From assembly GCA_018268595.1 (NCBI GenBank), contig JAFDWH010000021.1, forward strand, positions 62,001-126,000: DNA of 64,000 nt, given 5' to 3'. The first letter of the stretch is position 1. The number at the start of each line of letters is the position of its first letter. The stretch comes from Actinomycetota bacterium (GTDB taxonomy: Bacteria; Actinomycetota; Thermoleophilia; Solirubrobacterales; Solirubrobacteraceae). Made by a program: the position numbers and the translations under genes. The notes under the pieces were generated by a model. It saw only the letters and a list, made by a program, of their open reading frames with translations. It ran no database searches and was not told the origin of the DNA. Shown in pieces: positions 56,027 to 63,372 of the stretch.

Positions 56027-57175
56027 GTGAGCCTCGACTTCTCCACCGCGCACGAGTCCTTCGAGGACGCGACCGACGGCACGATCGGGCTCGAGGAGGA
56101 GTTCGCGATCCTCGACCCGGCGACGCTCGACATGGTCCCGCGCTTCGAGGAGCTGCGCGACGCGGCCGCCGCTGCCGACCCGCTGCTGGCGGGCTCCGTC
56201 GCCGGCGAGCTGATCTCCTCGGAGATCGAGATCCGCTCGGGTCGCGGCGAGGACTTCGCCGCCGCGCTCGTCGCCCAGCGCGACCACCGCCGCCGGCTGT
56301 TCGCGCTCGCCGCCGAGCGCGGCGTGGCGCTCGGCGCGACCGGCACGCATCCGTGGGCCGACTACCGCGAGCAGCGCAACATCGACACCGAGCACTACCG
56401 CCGCGTCGTCGAGGGCCTCCAGTACGTCGCGCGGCGCAACAACACCTTCTCGCTGCACGTCCACGTCGGCGTGCGCGGCGCCGACCGCGCCGTGCAGGTG
56501 TGCGACCGGCTGCGCCCGGTGCTGCCGCTGCTGCTGGCGATCTCGGCCAACTCGCCGTTCGTCGACGGGCTCGACTCCGGCCTGCACACGGCGCGCACGC
56601 AGACGTTCACGAAGTCGTTCCCGCGCTGCGGCGTGCCGGACGCGTTCGGCGACTGGCAGGGCTTCAAGACCTACCTCGACTTCCTCGTGCGGACGAACTC
56701 GATCGTCGAGTACACGCAGGTGTGGTGGTCGATCCGTCCGCACCTGGCGTTCGGCACCGTCGAGGTGCGCATCTGCGACGCCCAGAGCTCCGCCGCGGAG
56801 TCGGAGGCGCTCGCCGGCCTGATCGCCGGCGCGGTGCTGCAGGCCGCGCGCGACCTCGACGACGGCGTCCCGTTCGTCGACCCCGCCCCGCGGCTGGTGG
56901 AGGAGAACATGTGGCGCGCGATCCGGCACGGGCTCGACGGCAAGCTGATCGACCTCGAGCGCGCCGAGGAGCGGCCCGCGGCCGAGGCGGTCGAGCGGCT
57001 GCTCGCGTGGACCGCGCCGACGCGGGGAGAGCTGGGGATCGAGGCGGCGCTGCCGGAGCTCAACGGCGCGCAGCGTCAGCGTCGTCTGCTGGAGTCCGGT
57101 GCGTCGATCTCCGACGTGTACGCAGCGACGGTGCGGGAAACACGGGAGACCTACGCCCAGGAGGCGATCGTATGA
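56027..57175 (+). CDS. GCS2-family carboxylate-amine ligase (YbdK/EgtA-like)
   Basis: ATP-grasp-like glutamate-cysteine ligase family 2 protein. Signatures are TIGLEEEFAILDP, GTHPWADYREQRN, NNTFSLHVHVGV, SANSPFVDG and FGTVEVRICDAQ. Length is 382 aa. GTG 56027 lies directly after the palindromic element. Members make gamma-glutamyl-cysteine or related amides; the neighbouring rex and glutaredoxin genes support thiol metabolism. ATGA overlap with the next gene. Confidence 0.88.
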   Translation: MSLDFSTAHESFEDATDGTIGLEEEFAILDPATLDMVPRFEELRDAAAAADPLLAGSVAGELISSEIEIRSGRGEDFAAALVAQRDHRRRLFALAAERGVALGATGTHPWADYREQRNIDTEHYRRVVEGLQYVARRNNTFSLHVHVGVRGADRAVQVCDRLRPVLPLLLAISANSPFVDGLDSGLHTARTQTFTKSFPRCGVPDAFGDWQGFKTYLDFLVRTNSIVEYTQVWWSIRPHLAFGTVEVRICDAQSSAAESEALAGLIAGAVLQAARDLDDGVPFVDPAPRLVEENMWRAIRHGLDGKLIDLERAEERPAAEAVERLLAWTAPTRGELGIEAALPELNGAQRQRRLLESGASISDVYAATVRETRETYAQEAIV

Positions 57176-57603
57176 GCGCACAGGACCCGACCGGCCGTCC
57201 GCCCGGTGGGCGCGAGCCCACCGAGGAGGAGATGCGCGCCGCGCTGGAGGAGGAGCTCAAGCGCGTGCGCGTCGAGCAGGTCGTGACCGAGGCGACCGTC
57301 TCGATCCTCAACGTCGCCGTGCTGCGCGCCGGCCTCGTGCCGGGCTCCGAGGGCGAGCGCGACCTCGACCAGACGCGCATGGGGATCGAGGCCGTGCGGG
57401 CGCTGCTGCCGCTCGTCGAGCAGGCGCTCGGCGCCGAGCAGGCGAGACCGATCCGCGACGCGCTCTCGCAGTTGCAGATGGCCTATGCCCAGGCCGTGCA
57501 GGCGAGCGGCGCCGACGCCGGCGGCGAGGCGCCGCCGGAGCAGCCGGCCGAGGGCCCCGGCCCCGCCCAGAGATCCGGCCGGCTCTGGGTGCCGGGTCAG
57601 TAG
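57172..57603 (+). CDS. DUF1844-type protein
   Basis: 143 aa, acidic and helical. The core VRVEQVVTEATVSILNVAVLRAG and GIEAVRALLPLVEQAL fits the DUF1844 pattern of small actinobacterial proteins often near infC or GCS genes. It ends with a Pro/Glu-rich tail. ATG 57172 overlaps the GCS2 stop. Function unknown. Confidence 0.65.
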   Translation: MSAQDPTGRPPGGREPTEEEMRAALEEELKRVRVEQVVTEATVSILNVAVLRAGLVPGSEGERDLDQTRMGIEAVRALLPLVEQALGAEQARPIRDALSQLQMAYAQAVQASGADAGGEAPPEQPAEGPGPAQRSGRLWVPGQ

Positions 57604-57614
57604 CTGTGACCGTT

Positions 57615-57635
57615 TGGGTCCCTCACAGGGACCCA
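57615..57635. terminator. Perfect 9-bp hairpin between convergent operons
   Basis: TGGGTCCCT-CAC-AGGGACCCA. The loop contains part of the sulfotransferase stop codon. It can stop transcripts from both sides; TTT precedes it on the plus strand, giving a short U-run for the leftward transcript. Confidence 0.7.
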
Positions 57636-58405
57636 GATGGACGCAGCTCCTCGTACTGCGCGATGCACGCGGCGACGTGCGCGCGCAGGGGCTCCGGGAA
57701 GGCCGACAGGTCGGGGATCTCCTCCATCGGCGGCTCGATCCCCTGCGAGTCCAGCACCCGCTGGTAGAACGGGTCCTCCGCGCCCGAGACGGCGCTGAGG
57801 CCGGTCGCCTCGCTCGACTCCCAGCGCAGCAGCTCCGGCGCGAACGACAGGCCGAGCGTCGCCAACAGCGGCGGCACGACCGCCTGCGGCGCGCGCCGCA
57901 GGTCGCCGGAGTCGACGACCACGTGCGGGATCCCACGCTCGCGGACGTGCGCGAGCTGCCACGCCAGGTCCTCCCAACCCGACTCGCGCAGCGGGAAGAC
58001 CTCGGGGCGGCCCGCGCGCCGCAGCACGCGCATGCGCGAGGCGACCGTCAGGCGCGGGTCGCGGATCAGGAACACGAGCGGTCGCGTCGCCAGCTCCGCC
58101 AGCAGCGGGAACGCGTCGCCGACCTGGAACGTCATCTCCTTGACGACGAGCGCCCGGCCCGTGCCGCGCCCGCCGAGCCCGGAGACCGGCTCGGGCGCGT
58201 CGAGCAGCTCCGCCGCGCGCGCGACCTCCGCGCGCTCGTACCACGTCGGCTCGAACGGCTCGTGCGCGTACCAGCCGACGGCCGGGTGGTTCCAGAGGAT
58301 CCGCGAGACCGCAGTCGAGGCCGTGCGCGGCGGGCCGATCAGCACGTACACCTCGCCGTGGCGCTCGCGCAGACGCCCGGCGAGCCCCGCGAGCGCGTCC
58401 GTCAC
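57623..58405 (-). CDS. PAPS-dependent sulfotransferase family protein
   Basis: The N-terminal 5'-phosphosulfate loop is VLIGPPRTASTAVSRIL; the 3'-phosphate region is VFLIRDPRLTVASRMRVL. Length is 260 aa. GTG 58405 overlaps the sbnB-like stop (GTGA), so it is translationally coupled to L-Dap synthesis genes. It may sulfate the final product or an intermediate; the acceptor is unknown. Confidence 0.8.
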   Translation of the reverse strand: MTDALAGLAGRLRERHGEVYVLIGPPRTASTAVSRILWNHPAVGWYAHEPFEPTWYERAEVARAAELLDAPEPVSGLGGRGTGRALVVKEMTFQVGDAFPLLAELATRPLVFLIRDPRLTVASRMRVLRRAGRPEVFPLRESGWEDLAWQLAHVRERGIPHVVVDSGDLRRAPQAVVPPLLATLGLSFAPELLRWESSEATGLSAVSGAEDPFYQRVLDSQGIEPPMEEIPDLSAFPEPLRAHVAACIAQYEELRPSGSL

Positions 58406-59472
58406 GCCAGCGTCAGCCACCGGCCGGTTCCCTGCTCGCGCGCCGTGCGGTACACCGCCGCGGCGCACGCGACGTCCTCGATCGCCATTCCCATCGGGTT
58501 GAGCAGGATCCGCTCGAACGGCGTCTCGCGCCCCGGCTTGATCCCGCGCACGACGTCGCCCAGCTCCGCGTGCAGGTCCGACTGGCGCAGTCTGCCGGCC
58601 AGCACGAGCTGGTTGATCGTCTTTCTCTCGCGGTTGGCCTGCTCCCAGTCGTCGACGATCAGCTTGTCGACGCCGACGTACACGTCGGGCGTCACGTCCA
58701 TGATCGAGATGTTCGAGACGAACGCGCCCGGCATCAGCCAGTCGAGCTCGATGTACGGTCTCGCCGTCACGGTGCACGGCACGACGACCTCGCCGCGCAC
58801 GACCGCCTCCTCCGCCGTCTCGCAGACGATCGCCGAGAAGCCCTCGCGGCCCAATCCCTCCAGCTCCTCCGCGAGCGCTCTGGCCGTGCGGCGGTTGTAG
58901 TCGTACAGGTAGATCCGCGAGATCGCCGGGAACGACTCCAGCAGCCCCAGCGCGTGCAGCCGGCCGATGAAGCCGCAGCCGATCAGCGCGACTGCCTCGA
59001 AGCCCGGCCTCGCGAGGTACTCGCACGCCAGCACCGTCACGCCGGCAGTGCGCATGCCGCTGATCTCGCCGCCCTCCATGATCGCGACGGGGAAGTGCGT
59101 CTCCGGGTCGTTCAGCACGATCACGGCGCTCGCGCGCGGGATTCCGCGCGTCGTCGGGTTGTCGTGCTTGGAGCCGATCCACTTGATGCCGGCCATCGCG
59201 TGCTCGCCGCCGACGTAGCCGGGCATCGCGATGATGCGGTCGGCGATGTGGCCCCTTCTGCGCCAGCGCAGGTAGGGCTTGAGCGGCTGCGCCGTCTTGC
59301 CCTCGGCGTGCAGCGCGAGCGCGCCGCGCAGCGCCTCCACGTAGCCGCGGATCGAGGGTCCCATCGCGGCCCTCACGTCGCGGCGGGTGAGGTACAGGAT
59401 GTCGCCGGCGCCCGGCTCGGCCGGGGCCGCGCCGCTCGGCTCGGCCGCCGGCTCGCTCTGCGTCGATGTCAT
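58402..59472 (-). CDS. sbnB: SbnB-like N-(2-amino-2-carboxyethyl)-L-glutamate dehydrogenase
   Basis: Ornithine cyclodeaminase/mu-crystallin family. The NAD fold is VALIGCGFIGRLHALGLL. The YLRWRRRGHIADRIIAMPGYVGG region and GIKWIGSKHDNPTTRGIPRASAV resemble SbnB, which oxidatively releases L-2,3-diaminopropionate from the SbnA product. Length is 356 aa. ATG 59472 has GAGGA 6 nt upstream and lies 7 nt after sbnA. The reaction assignment rests on pairing with SbnA. Confidence 0.82.
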   Translation of the reverse strand: MTSTQSEPAAEPSGAAPAEPGAGDILYLTRRDVRAAMGPSIRGYVEALRGALALHAEGKTAQPLKPYLRWRRRGHIADRIIAMPGYVGGEHAMAGIKWIGSKHDNPTTRGIPRASAVIVLNDPETHFPVAIMEGGEISGMRTAGVTVLACEYLARPGFEAVALIGCGFIGRLHALGLLESFPAISRIYLYDYNRRTARALAEELEGLGREGFSAIVCETAEEAVVRGEVVVPCTVTARPYIELDWLMPGAFVSNISIMDVTPDVYVGVDKLIVDDWEQANRERKTINQLVLAGRLRQSDLHAELGDVVRGIKPGRETPFERILLNPMGMAIEDVACAAAVYRTAREQGTGRWLTLA

Positions 59473-59479
59473 GGCTTCC

Positions 59480-60475
59480 TCAGGGGATCGGTGTTAGCGC
59501 GGGCACGGGCGGCACGTCCGGGACCTCCGGCCGGTGCGCCTCGACCCACGCGTCGTCGTAGACGAGGTCCATGTAGCGCTCGCCGCGATCCGGCAGCACG
59601 GTCACCACGCGCGCGCTCGCCGGCAGCGACGCGACGACCTGCTGCACGGCCGCGATCGCCGCGCCGGACGAGCCGCCCGCGAGGATGCCCTCGCCGCGCA
59701 GCAGCTCGCGGCAGCCGCGCGCGGAGTCGAAGTCGTCGACGTAGATCACCTCGTCGATCTCGCTCTCGCACAGCAGCTCGGGCGTGCGGCTGGAGCCGAT
59801 CCCCGGCAGGCTGCGTCTGCTCGGCGGACCGCCGAAGATCACCGAGCCCTGCGCGTCGACGGCGACGATGCGGATGCCGGGGTAGGCGTCGCGCAGGCGG
59901 CGCGCCGCGCCCATCAGCGTCGCGCTCGTGCTGACGGCGGCCACGAAGACGTCGACGGGCTCCTCCTCGCCGAGCGCCTCGACGATCTCGCTGCCGATCC
60001 CGTCGTAGTGGCACTGCGCGTTGAGCGCGTTCGCGTACTGGTCGAGCCAGTAGGCGCCGGGGATCTCCGCCAGCAGCTCGCGCACGCGCTCCAGGCGCGT
60101 GTGCAGGTAGCCGCCGAACGGGTCGGGCCGCTGCACCATCTCGACGCGCGCGCCGAGCTGCTCGAGGATGCGCAGGTTGAGCGGCGCGATTCTCGGGTCG
60201 ACGACGCAGACGAAGTCGAGCTCGTAGATGCGCGCGGCCATCGCGAGCGCGATGCCGAAGTTGCCGGAGGACGACTCGACGATCGTCGCGCCGGGCGCGA
60301 TCGTGCCGTCGCGCAGCCCGCGTTCGATGATGTAGCGCGCCGGGCGGTCCTTGACGGAGCCGCCCGGGTTGAGCAGCTCCAGCTTCGCGTACACCTGCGG
60401 GCCGTGGCTGAACAGCCGTCGCAGGCGCACCAGCGGCGTGCCGCCGATGCACTCGATGATCGACGCCGAGACCAT
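59480..60475 (-). CDS. sbnA: SbnA-like PLP synthase (L-Dap pathway)
   Basis: Cysteine-synthase fold type II PLP enzyme. PLP Lys is in NPGGSVKDRPARYII; ESSSGNFGIALA and GGSSGAAIAA form the cofactor pocket. SbnA condenses O-phosphoserine with glutamate to give the SbnB substrate. ATG 60475 (MVSASIIECIGGTPLVRL) aligns with the usual family N-terminus and has GGGGGA 9 nt upstream; the open frame to 60535 is not needed. Length is 331 aa. First gene of the leftward operon. Confidence 0.85.
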   Translation of the reverse strand: MVSASIIECIGGTPLVRLRRLFSHGPQVYAKLELLNPGGSVKDRPARYIIERGLRDGTIAPGATIVESSSGNFGIALAMAARIYELDFVCVVDPRIAPLNLRILEQLGARVEMVQRPDPFGGYLHTRLERVRELLAEIPGAYWLDQYANALNAQCHYDGIGSEIVEALGEEEPVDVFVAAVSTSATLMGAARRLRDAYPGIRIVAVDAQGSVIFGGPPSRRSLPGIGSSRTPELLCESEIDEVIYVDDFDSARGCRELLRGEGILAGGSSGAAIAAVQQVVASLPASARVVTVLPDRGERYMDLVYDDAWVEAHRPEVPDVPPVPALTPIP

Positions 60476-60535
60476 CCCGTCTCGTCCCCCTTTGCCGTGC
60501 GAGCGCCCTTCCCCGTGGGCGTCGCGGTCCGGCAC

Positions 60536-60586
60536 AGCTTACCGGCCGGCCACAACTTGACAAGCCGTGAATCGGCTGCCTATCGT
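60536..60586. promoter_or_regulatory. Overlapping divergent promoters of the L-Dap and tRNA-synthetase units
   Basis: Rightward: TTGACA (60557-60562), 18-nt spacer, TATCGT (60581-60586); the start is predicted near 60593, about 12 nt before the tRNA. The spacer holds the inverted repeat AGCCG-TGAAT-CGGCT (60563-60577). Leftward: TTGTCA (60563-60558), 16-nt spacer, TAAGCT (60541-60536), before sbnA. The -35 hexamers overlap, so the two transcripts compete or are co-regulated. Confidence 0.7.
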
Positions 60587-60604
60587 TGGCCGCGCAGGCC
60601 GTAT

Positions 60605-60810
60605 GCGCCCGTAGCTCAAACGGTCAAAGGAAACAATCGGGGGATCCGCACGCGCCGTCGCGCGTCAGACATCAAGCCGGGGGAGCTTCGTCTTTTCTCG
60701 GTGTCCGACCGCCGTTAGGCAACGCGATTGCGTGCGTCCCAGACCGCAAGTTTCCTGGAGAGTACTGGCCTTTCAAGCCAGAGATACGGGTTCGAGTCCC
60801 GTCGGGCGTA
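60605..60810 (+). tRNA. tRNA (anticodon UUC) interrupted in the D-loop by about 133 nt
   Basis: All tRNA parts are present in order. Acceptor GCGCCCG (60605-60611) pairs with CGGGCGT (60803-60809) with G1-U72, and discriminator is A (60810). D-stem is GCTC (60614-60617)/GAGT (60760-60763), with GG of the D-loop at 60622-60623. Anticodon arm is CTGGC-CTTTCAA-GCCAG (60765-60781), anticodon TTC (60772-60774, nominally Glu). T-arm ACGGG-TTCGAGT-CCCGT (60786-60802). CCA is not encoded. Between 60626 and 60758 lies an insert closed by AGGAAAC/GTTTCCT (60628-60634, 60750-60756) with internal hairpins. Without it the tRNA is 73 nt. Whether the insert is spliced is unknown; a tRNA-like mRNA leader is the alternative. 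Confidence 0.75.
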
Positions 60811-60853
60811 CTTACAGCAGCGATCTTCGGATTCATGCGTAATTGGGGGAGCC

Positions 60854-63205
60854 GTGCCGCCGGCAGACGACCGTGAGTTGAACGACGCCGGCGGCTACGT
60901 CGCTGCGCTGCTGGACGAGCGCTGGCAGAGGGCCTGGGCCGACGCGCGCGTGTTCGCGACGCCCGGCGAGCAGGACACGGACGGCCCGGCGCGCTACGTC
61001 TTCCCGTCGTGCCCGTTCACGTCGGGCAACGCGCACCTCGGCCACGCGCGCATCTACTCGGTCTCGGACGCGTTCGCGCGCTTCCGCCGCGCTATGGGCG
61101 ACCGCGTCCTCTTCACGACCGGCTTCGACTCGTTCGGGCTGCCGTCCGAGCTGGAGGCGATCCGCCGCGGCATCACGCCGGCCGAGTGGGTCGAGCAGTG
61201 CTGCGAGAACTTCCGCCGCGACTTCACCGGCCTCGGCGCCTCGTTCGACTGGGAGCGCTCGTTCGTCACATGCGAGCCGCAGCACTACCAATGGACGCAG
61301 CACCTCTTCCTGCTGCTCTACGAGCACGACCTGATCTACCGCCAGACCCGCCACGTCCACTGGTGCGACTCGTGCCAGACGGTGCTCGCGCAGACGCAGG
61401 CGGAGGGCGGCGTCTGCTGGCGCTGCGACAGCGAGGTCAGCTTCCGCCCGCTGGAGCAGTGGTTCTTCCGCGCCACCCGCTACGCGGCCGAGAACGACGA
61501 CAACCTCGACACGCTGAAGGGCTGGGACGTCAACGCGCTCGGCGCGCAACGCTCGCTGCTCTCGCGCGTTGACGGCGTCGAGCTGGAGGCGGCGACGCCG
61601 ACCGGCGCGCGGGCGGTCGTGTTCGCAGCCGAGCCCGACGCGCTCGCCCAGGCCGCGTTCGTCGCCGTCTCGCCCAACCACCCGCAGCTCGCCGCGTGGG
61701 TCGGCGAGCTGGAGGAGAGCGAGGCGCTGCGCGACATGAGATCGATGGGCTGGCGCAGCGGCGACCGCGCCAGCACCGTCGAGGTGATCGACACCGGCCT
61801 GACGGCGACGATCGCCGGGATCGACCGGCCGCTGCCCGTGGTCGTCTCGCCGATCGTCGACGCGCGCCACGGCGCGACCGCCGCGCTCGGCTTCCCCGGC
61901 GTCGACAGGACGGACGCGGAGGTGGGGGAGAAGGTCGGAGTCGCGCGCGCGGACGAGGCCGGAGCCGACGGCGTCGCGCTCGCCGTCGAGACCCGCCCCG
62001 CGCGGCGCTACGCGATCACCGACTTCTCCGTCGGTCGCCAGCGCAGCTGGGGCGCGCCGATCCCGATCGTCTACTGCGACGCGTGCGGGATCGTGCCGGT
62101 GCCGAAGGAGCAGCTCCCGGTCGTGCTGCCGACCGACCTGCGGATCGACGGCACCGGCAGGCCGCTCGCCGAGCGCGAGGACTTCGTCGGCACGAGCTGC
62201 CCGTCGTGCGGCGGCCCGGCGCGGCGCGAGACCGACACGCTCGACTGCCACGTCGACGCGTTCTGGACGTGGCTGTCGATCGCCGTCCCGTACGCGGACC
62301 GCGCCCACAGCATGTTCGACCACCCGCAGACGGCCAGATGGCTGCCCGTCACGAACGTGATCCGCGGCACCGACGGCGCCGGCTTCGTGTTCGACCAGCG
62401 CTCGTTCACGAAGATGCTGCGCGACGTCGGCCTGCTGACGCACATCGCGGACGGCGAGCCGTTCACGAACCAGCGCATGATCGGGCTCGTCCGCTTCGAC
62501 GGCAAGAAGATGAGCAAGCACCTGCGCAACACCGTCGAGCTGAGGGCGATGCTCGAGCAGGTCGGCGCCGACGTGTTGCGCGTGGCGATGATGTACGCCG
62601 CCGCGCCGAAGAACGACTTCCACTGGACCGACGAGCCGATCAGGTTCTGCGCCGAGTGGCTCGAGGGGCTGTGGGCGTGGGCGGCGCCGCGGGCGCGCCG
62701 CTGGGAGGCGCTCGACCCCGAGCTGCGCGAGCGGATCGACGGCTCCACGAGACTGCGGCGCAAGCTCGTGACGTGGTGCGACATGGCGCAGCGCAACGTG
62801 ACGCGGGCGCTCGACGCGATAGAGATGAAGCACGCCGTCGAGGGCGTGATCGCGCTGTCGGAGAAGCTGCGCGAGTTCGAGCGCAGAGCCGAACTGGCGT
62901 TTCGCCCTCCGGCGGTCGCAAGCGACCCGCCTGCGGTGAGCGCGTTTCGCCCTCCGGCGGTCGCAAGCGACCCGCCTGCGGGCGACGTCACACTTGACCC
63001 GCTCGACGAGGCCGCCCTGCTGATCGCGCTGCGCCAGCTCGTGCGGCTGCTCGCGCCGATGGCGCCGCACCTCGCCGAGGAGCTGTGGTGGCGCTGCGGC
63101 GAGCAGCGGATGCTGGCGACGCTGCCGTGGCCGGAGCCGGTGCCGCGCACGACCGCGCCGCAGCGGCGGCGGGGCGACGGCGTCGACGCGCCCGTGGGCG
63201 CTTAG
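60854..63205 (+). CDS. Divergent leucyl-tRNA-synthetase-like protein, editing site degenerate
   Basis: Class I synthetase, 783 aa. HLGH (61-64) replaces HIGH and KMSKH (552-556) replaces KMSKS. FDSFGLPSE, the zinc knuckle WCDSC...CWRCD (about 170-195) and VGRQRSWGAPIPIVYC identify the LeuRS branch. The CP1 domain is present, but its threonine-rich motif TTRPDT reads AAEPDA (258-263) and the VPGHD block reads FPGVD (about 347-351), so editing is probably lost. The C-terminal anticodon-binding region carries two 15-residue repeats. GTG 60854 is the first plausible start after the tRNA, 43 nt downstream. It is probably a second LeuRS with a special substrate. Confidence 0.85.
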   Translation: MPPADDRELNDAGGYVAALLDERWQRAWADARVFATPGEQDTDGPARYVFPSCPFTSGNAHLGHARIYSVSDAFARFRRAMGDRVLFTTGFDSFGLPSELEAIRRGITPAEWVEQCCENFRRDFTGLGASFDWERSFVTCEPQHYQWTQHLFLLLYEHDLIYRQTRHVHWCDSCQTVLAQTQAEGGVCWRCDSEVSFRPLEQWFFRATRYAAENDDNLDTLKGWDVNALGAQRSLLSRVDGVELEAATPTGARAVVFAAEPDALAQAAFVAVSPNHPQLAAWVGELEESEALRDMRSMGWRSGDRASTVEVIDTGLTATIAGIDRPLPVVVSPIVDARHGATAALGFPGVDRTDAEVGEKVGVARADEAGADGVALAVETRPARRYAITDFSVGRQRSWGAPIPIVYCDACGIVPVPKEQLPVVLPTDLRIDGTGRPLAEREDFVGTSCPSCGGPARRETDTLDCHVDAFWTWLSIAVPYADRAHSMFDHPQTARWLPVTNVIRGTDGAGFVFDQRSFTKMLRDVGLLTHIADGEPFTNQRMIGLVRFDGKKMSKHLRNTVELRAMLEQVGADVLRVAMMYAAAPKNDFHWTDEPIRFCAEWLEGLWAWAAPRARRWEALDPELRERIDGSTRLRRKLVTWCDMAQRNVTRALDAIEMKHAVEGVIALSEKLREFERRAELAFRPPAVASDPPAVSAFRPPAVASDPPAGDVTLDPLDEAALLIALRQLVRLLAPMAPHLAEELWWRCGEQRMLATLPWPEPVPRTTAPQRRRGDGVDAPVGA
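62897..62981 (+). repeat. Two 45-bp-period hairpin repeats inside the LeuRS-like gene
   Basis: Identical 40-bp cores at 62897-62936 and 62942-62981. Each holds GGCGGTCGC-AA-GCGACCCGCC, a hairpin with one bulge. They encode AFRPPAVASDPPA in the same frame as the flippase array and end with GDV as there. Compared with the flippase copies, the stem bases change on both sides (TCGC/GCGA versus CCGC/GCGG), keeping the pairing. Confidence 0.9.
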
Positions 63206-63248
63206 CACACACGCCGACACGCTGACTTCTCGCCGCCGCCGGCCGCGA

Positions 63249-63372
63249 TAGACTCGCGCGGTTCTTATGGGGCCCTGGGTCGCGGCGGCTGCCGGGACGA
63301 GGGCCCCGAAGCATGCCGGGGCGTGGAGAGCGCGCCGGCGTGTTCAACGGAAACCCCCCGGAGGATCCAGTC
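63249..63372 (+). promoter_or_regulatory. hppA promoter and structured leader
   Basis: TAGACT (63249-63254) predicts a start near 63261 and a leader of about 112 nt, long for this window. The leader holds GGGGCCCT (63269-63276) pairing with AGGGCCCC (63300-63307), with CGGC/GCCG inside. GGAGGA (63358-63363) is the ribosome site. I do not recognise a known riboswitch class. Confidence 0.5.

Noticed and set aside
60605-60810. Group I intron, tmRNA or T-box explanation of the tRNA-like locus
   Set aside because: The insert is too short and shows no group I core. There is no tag-peptide frame or pseudoknot arrangement of tmRNA, and the T-box sequence AGGGUGGNACCGCG is absent.
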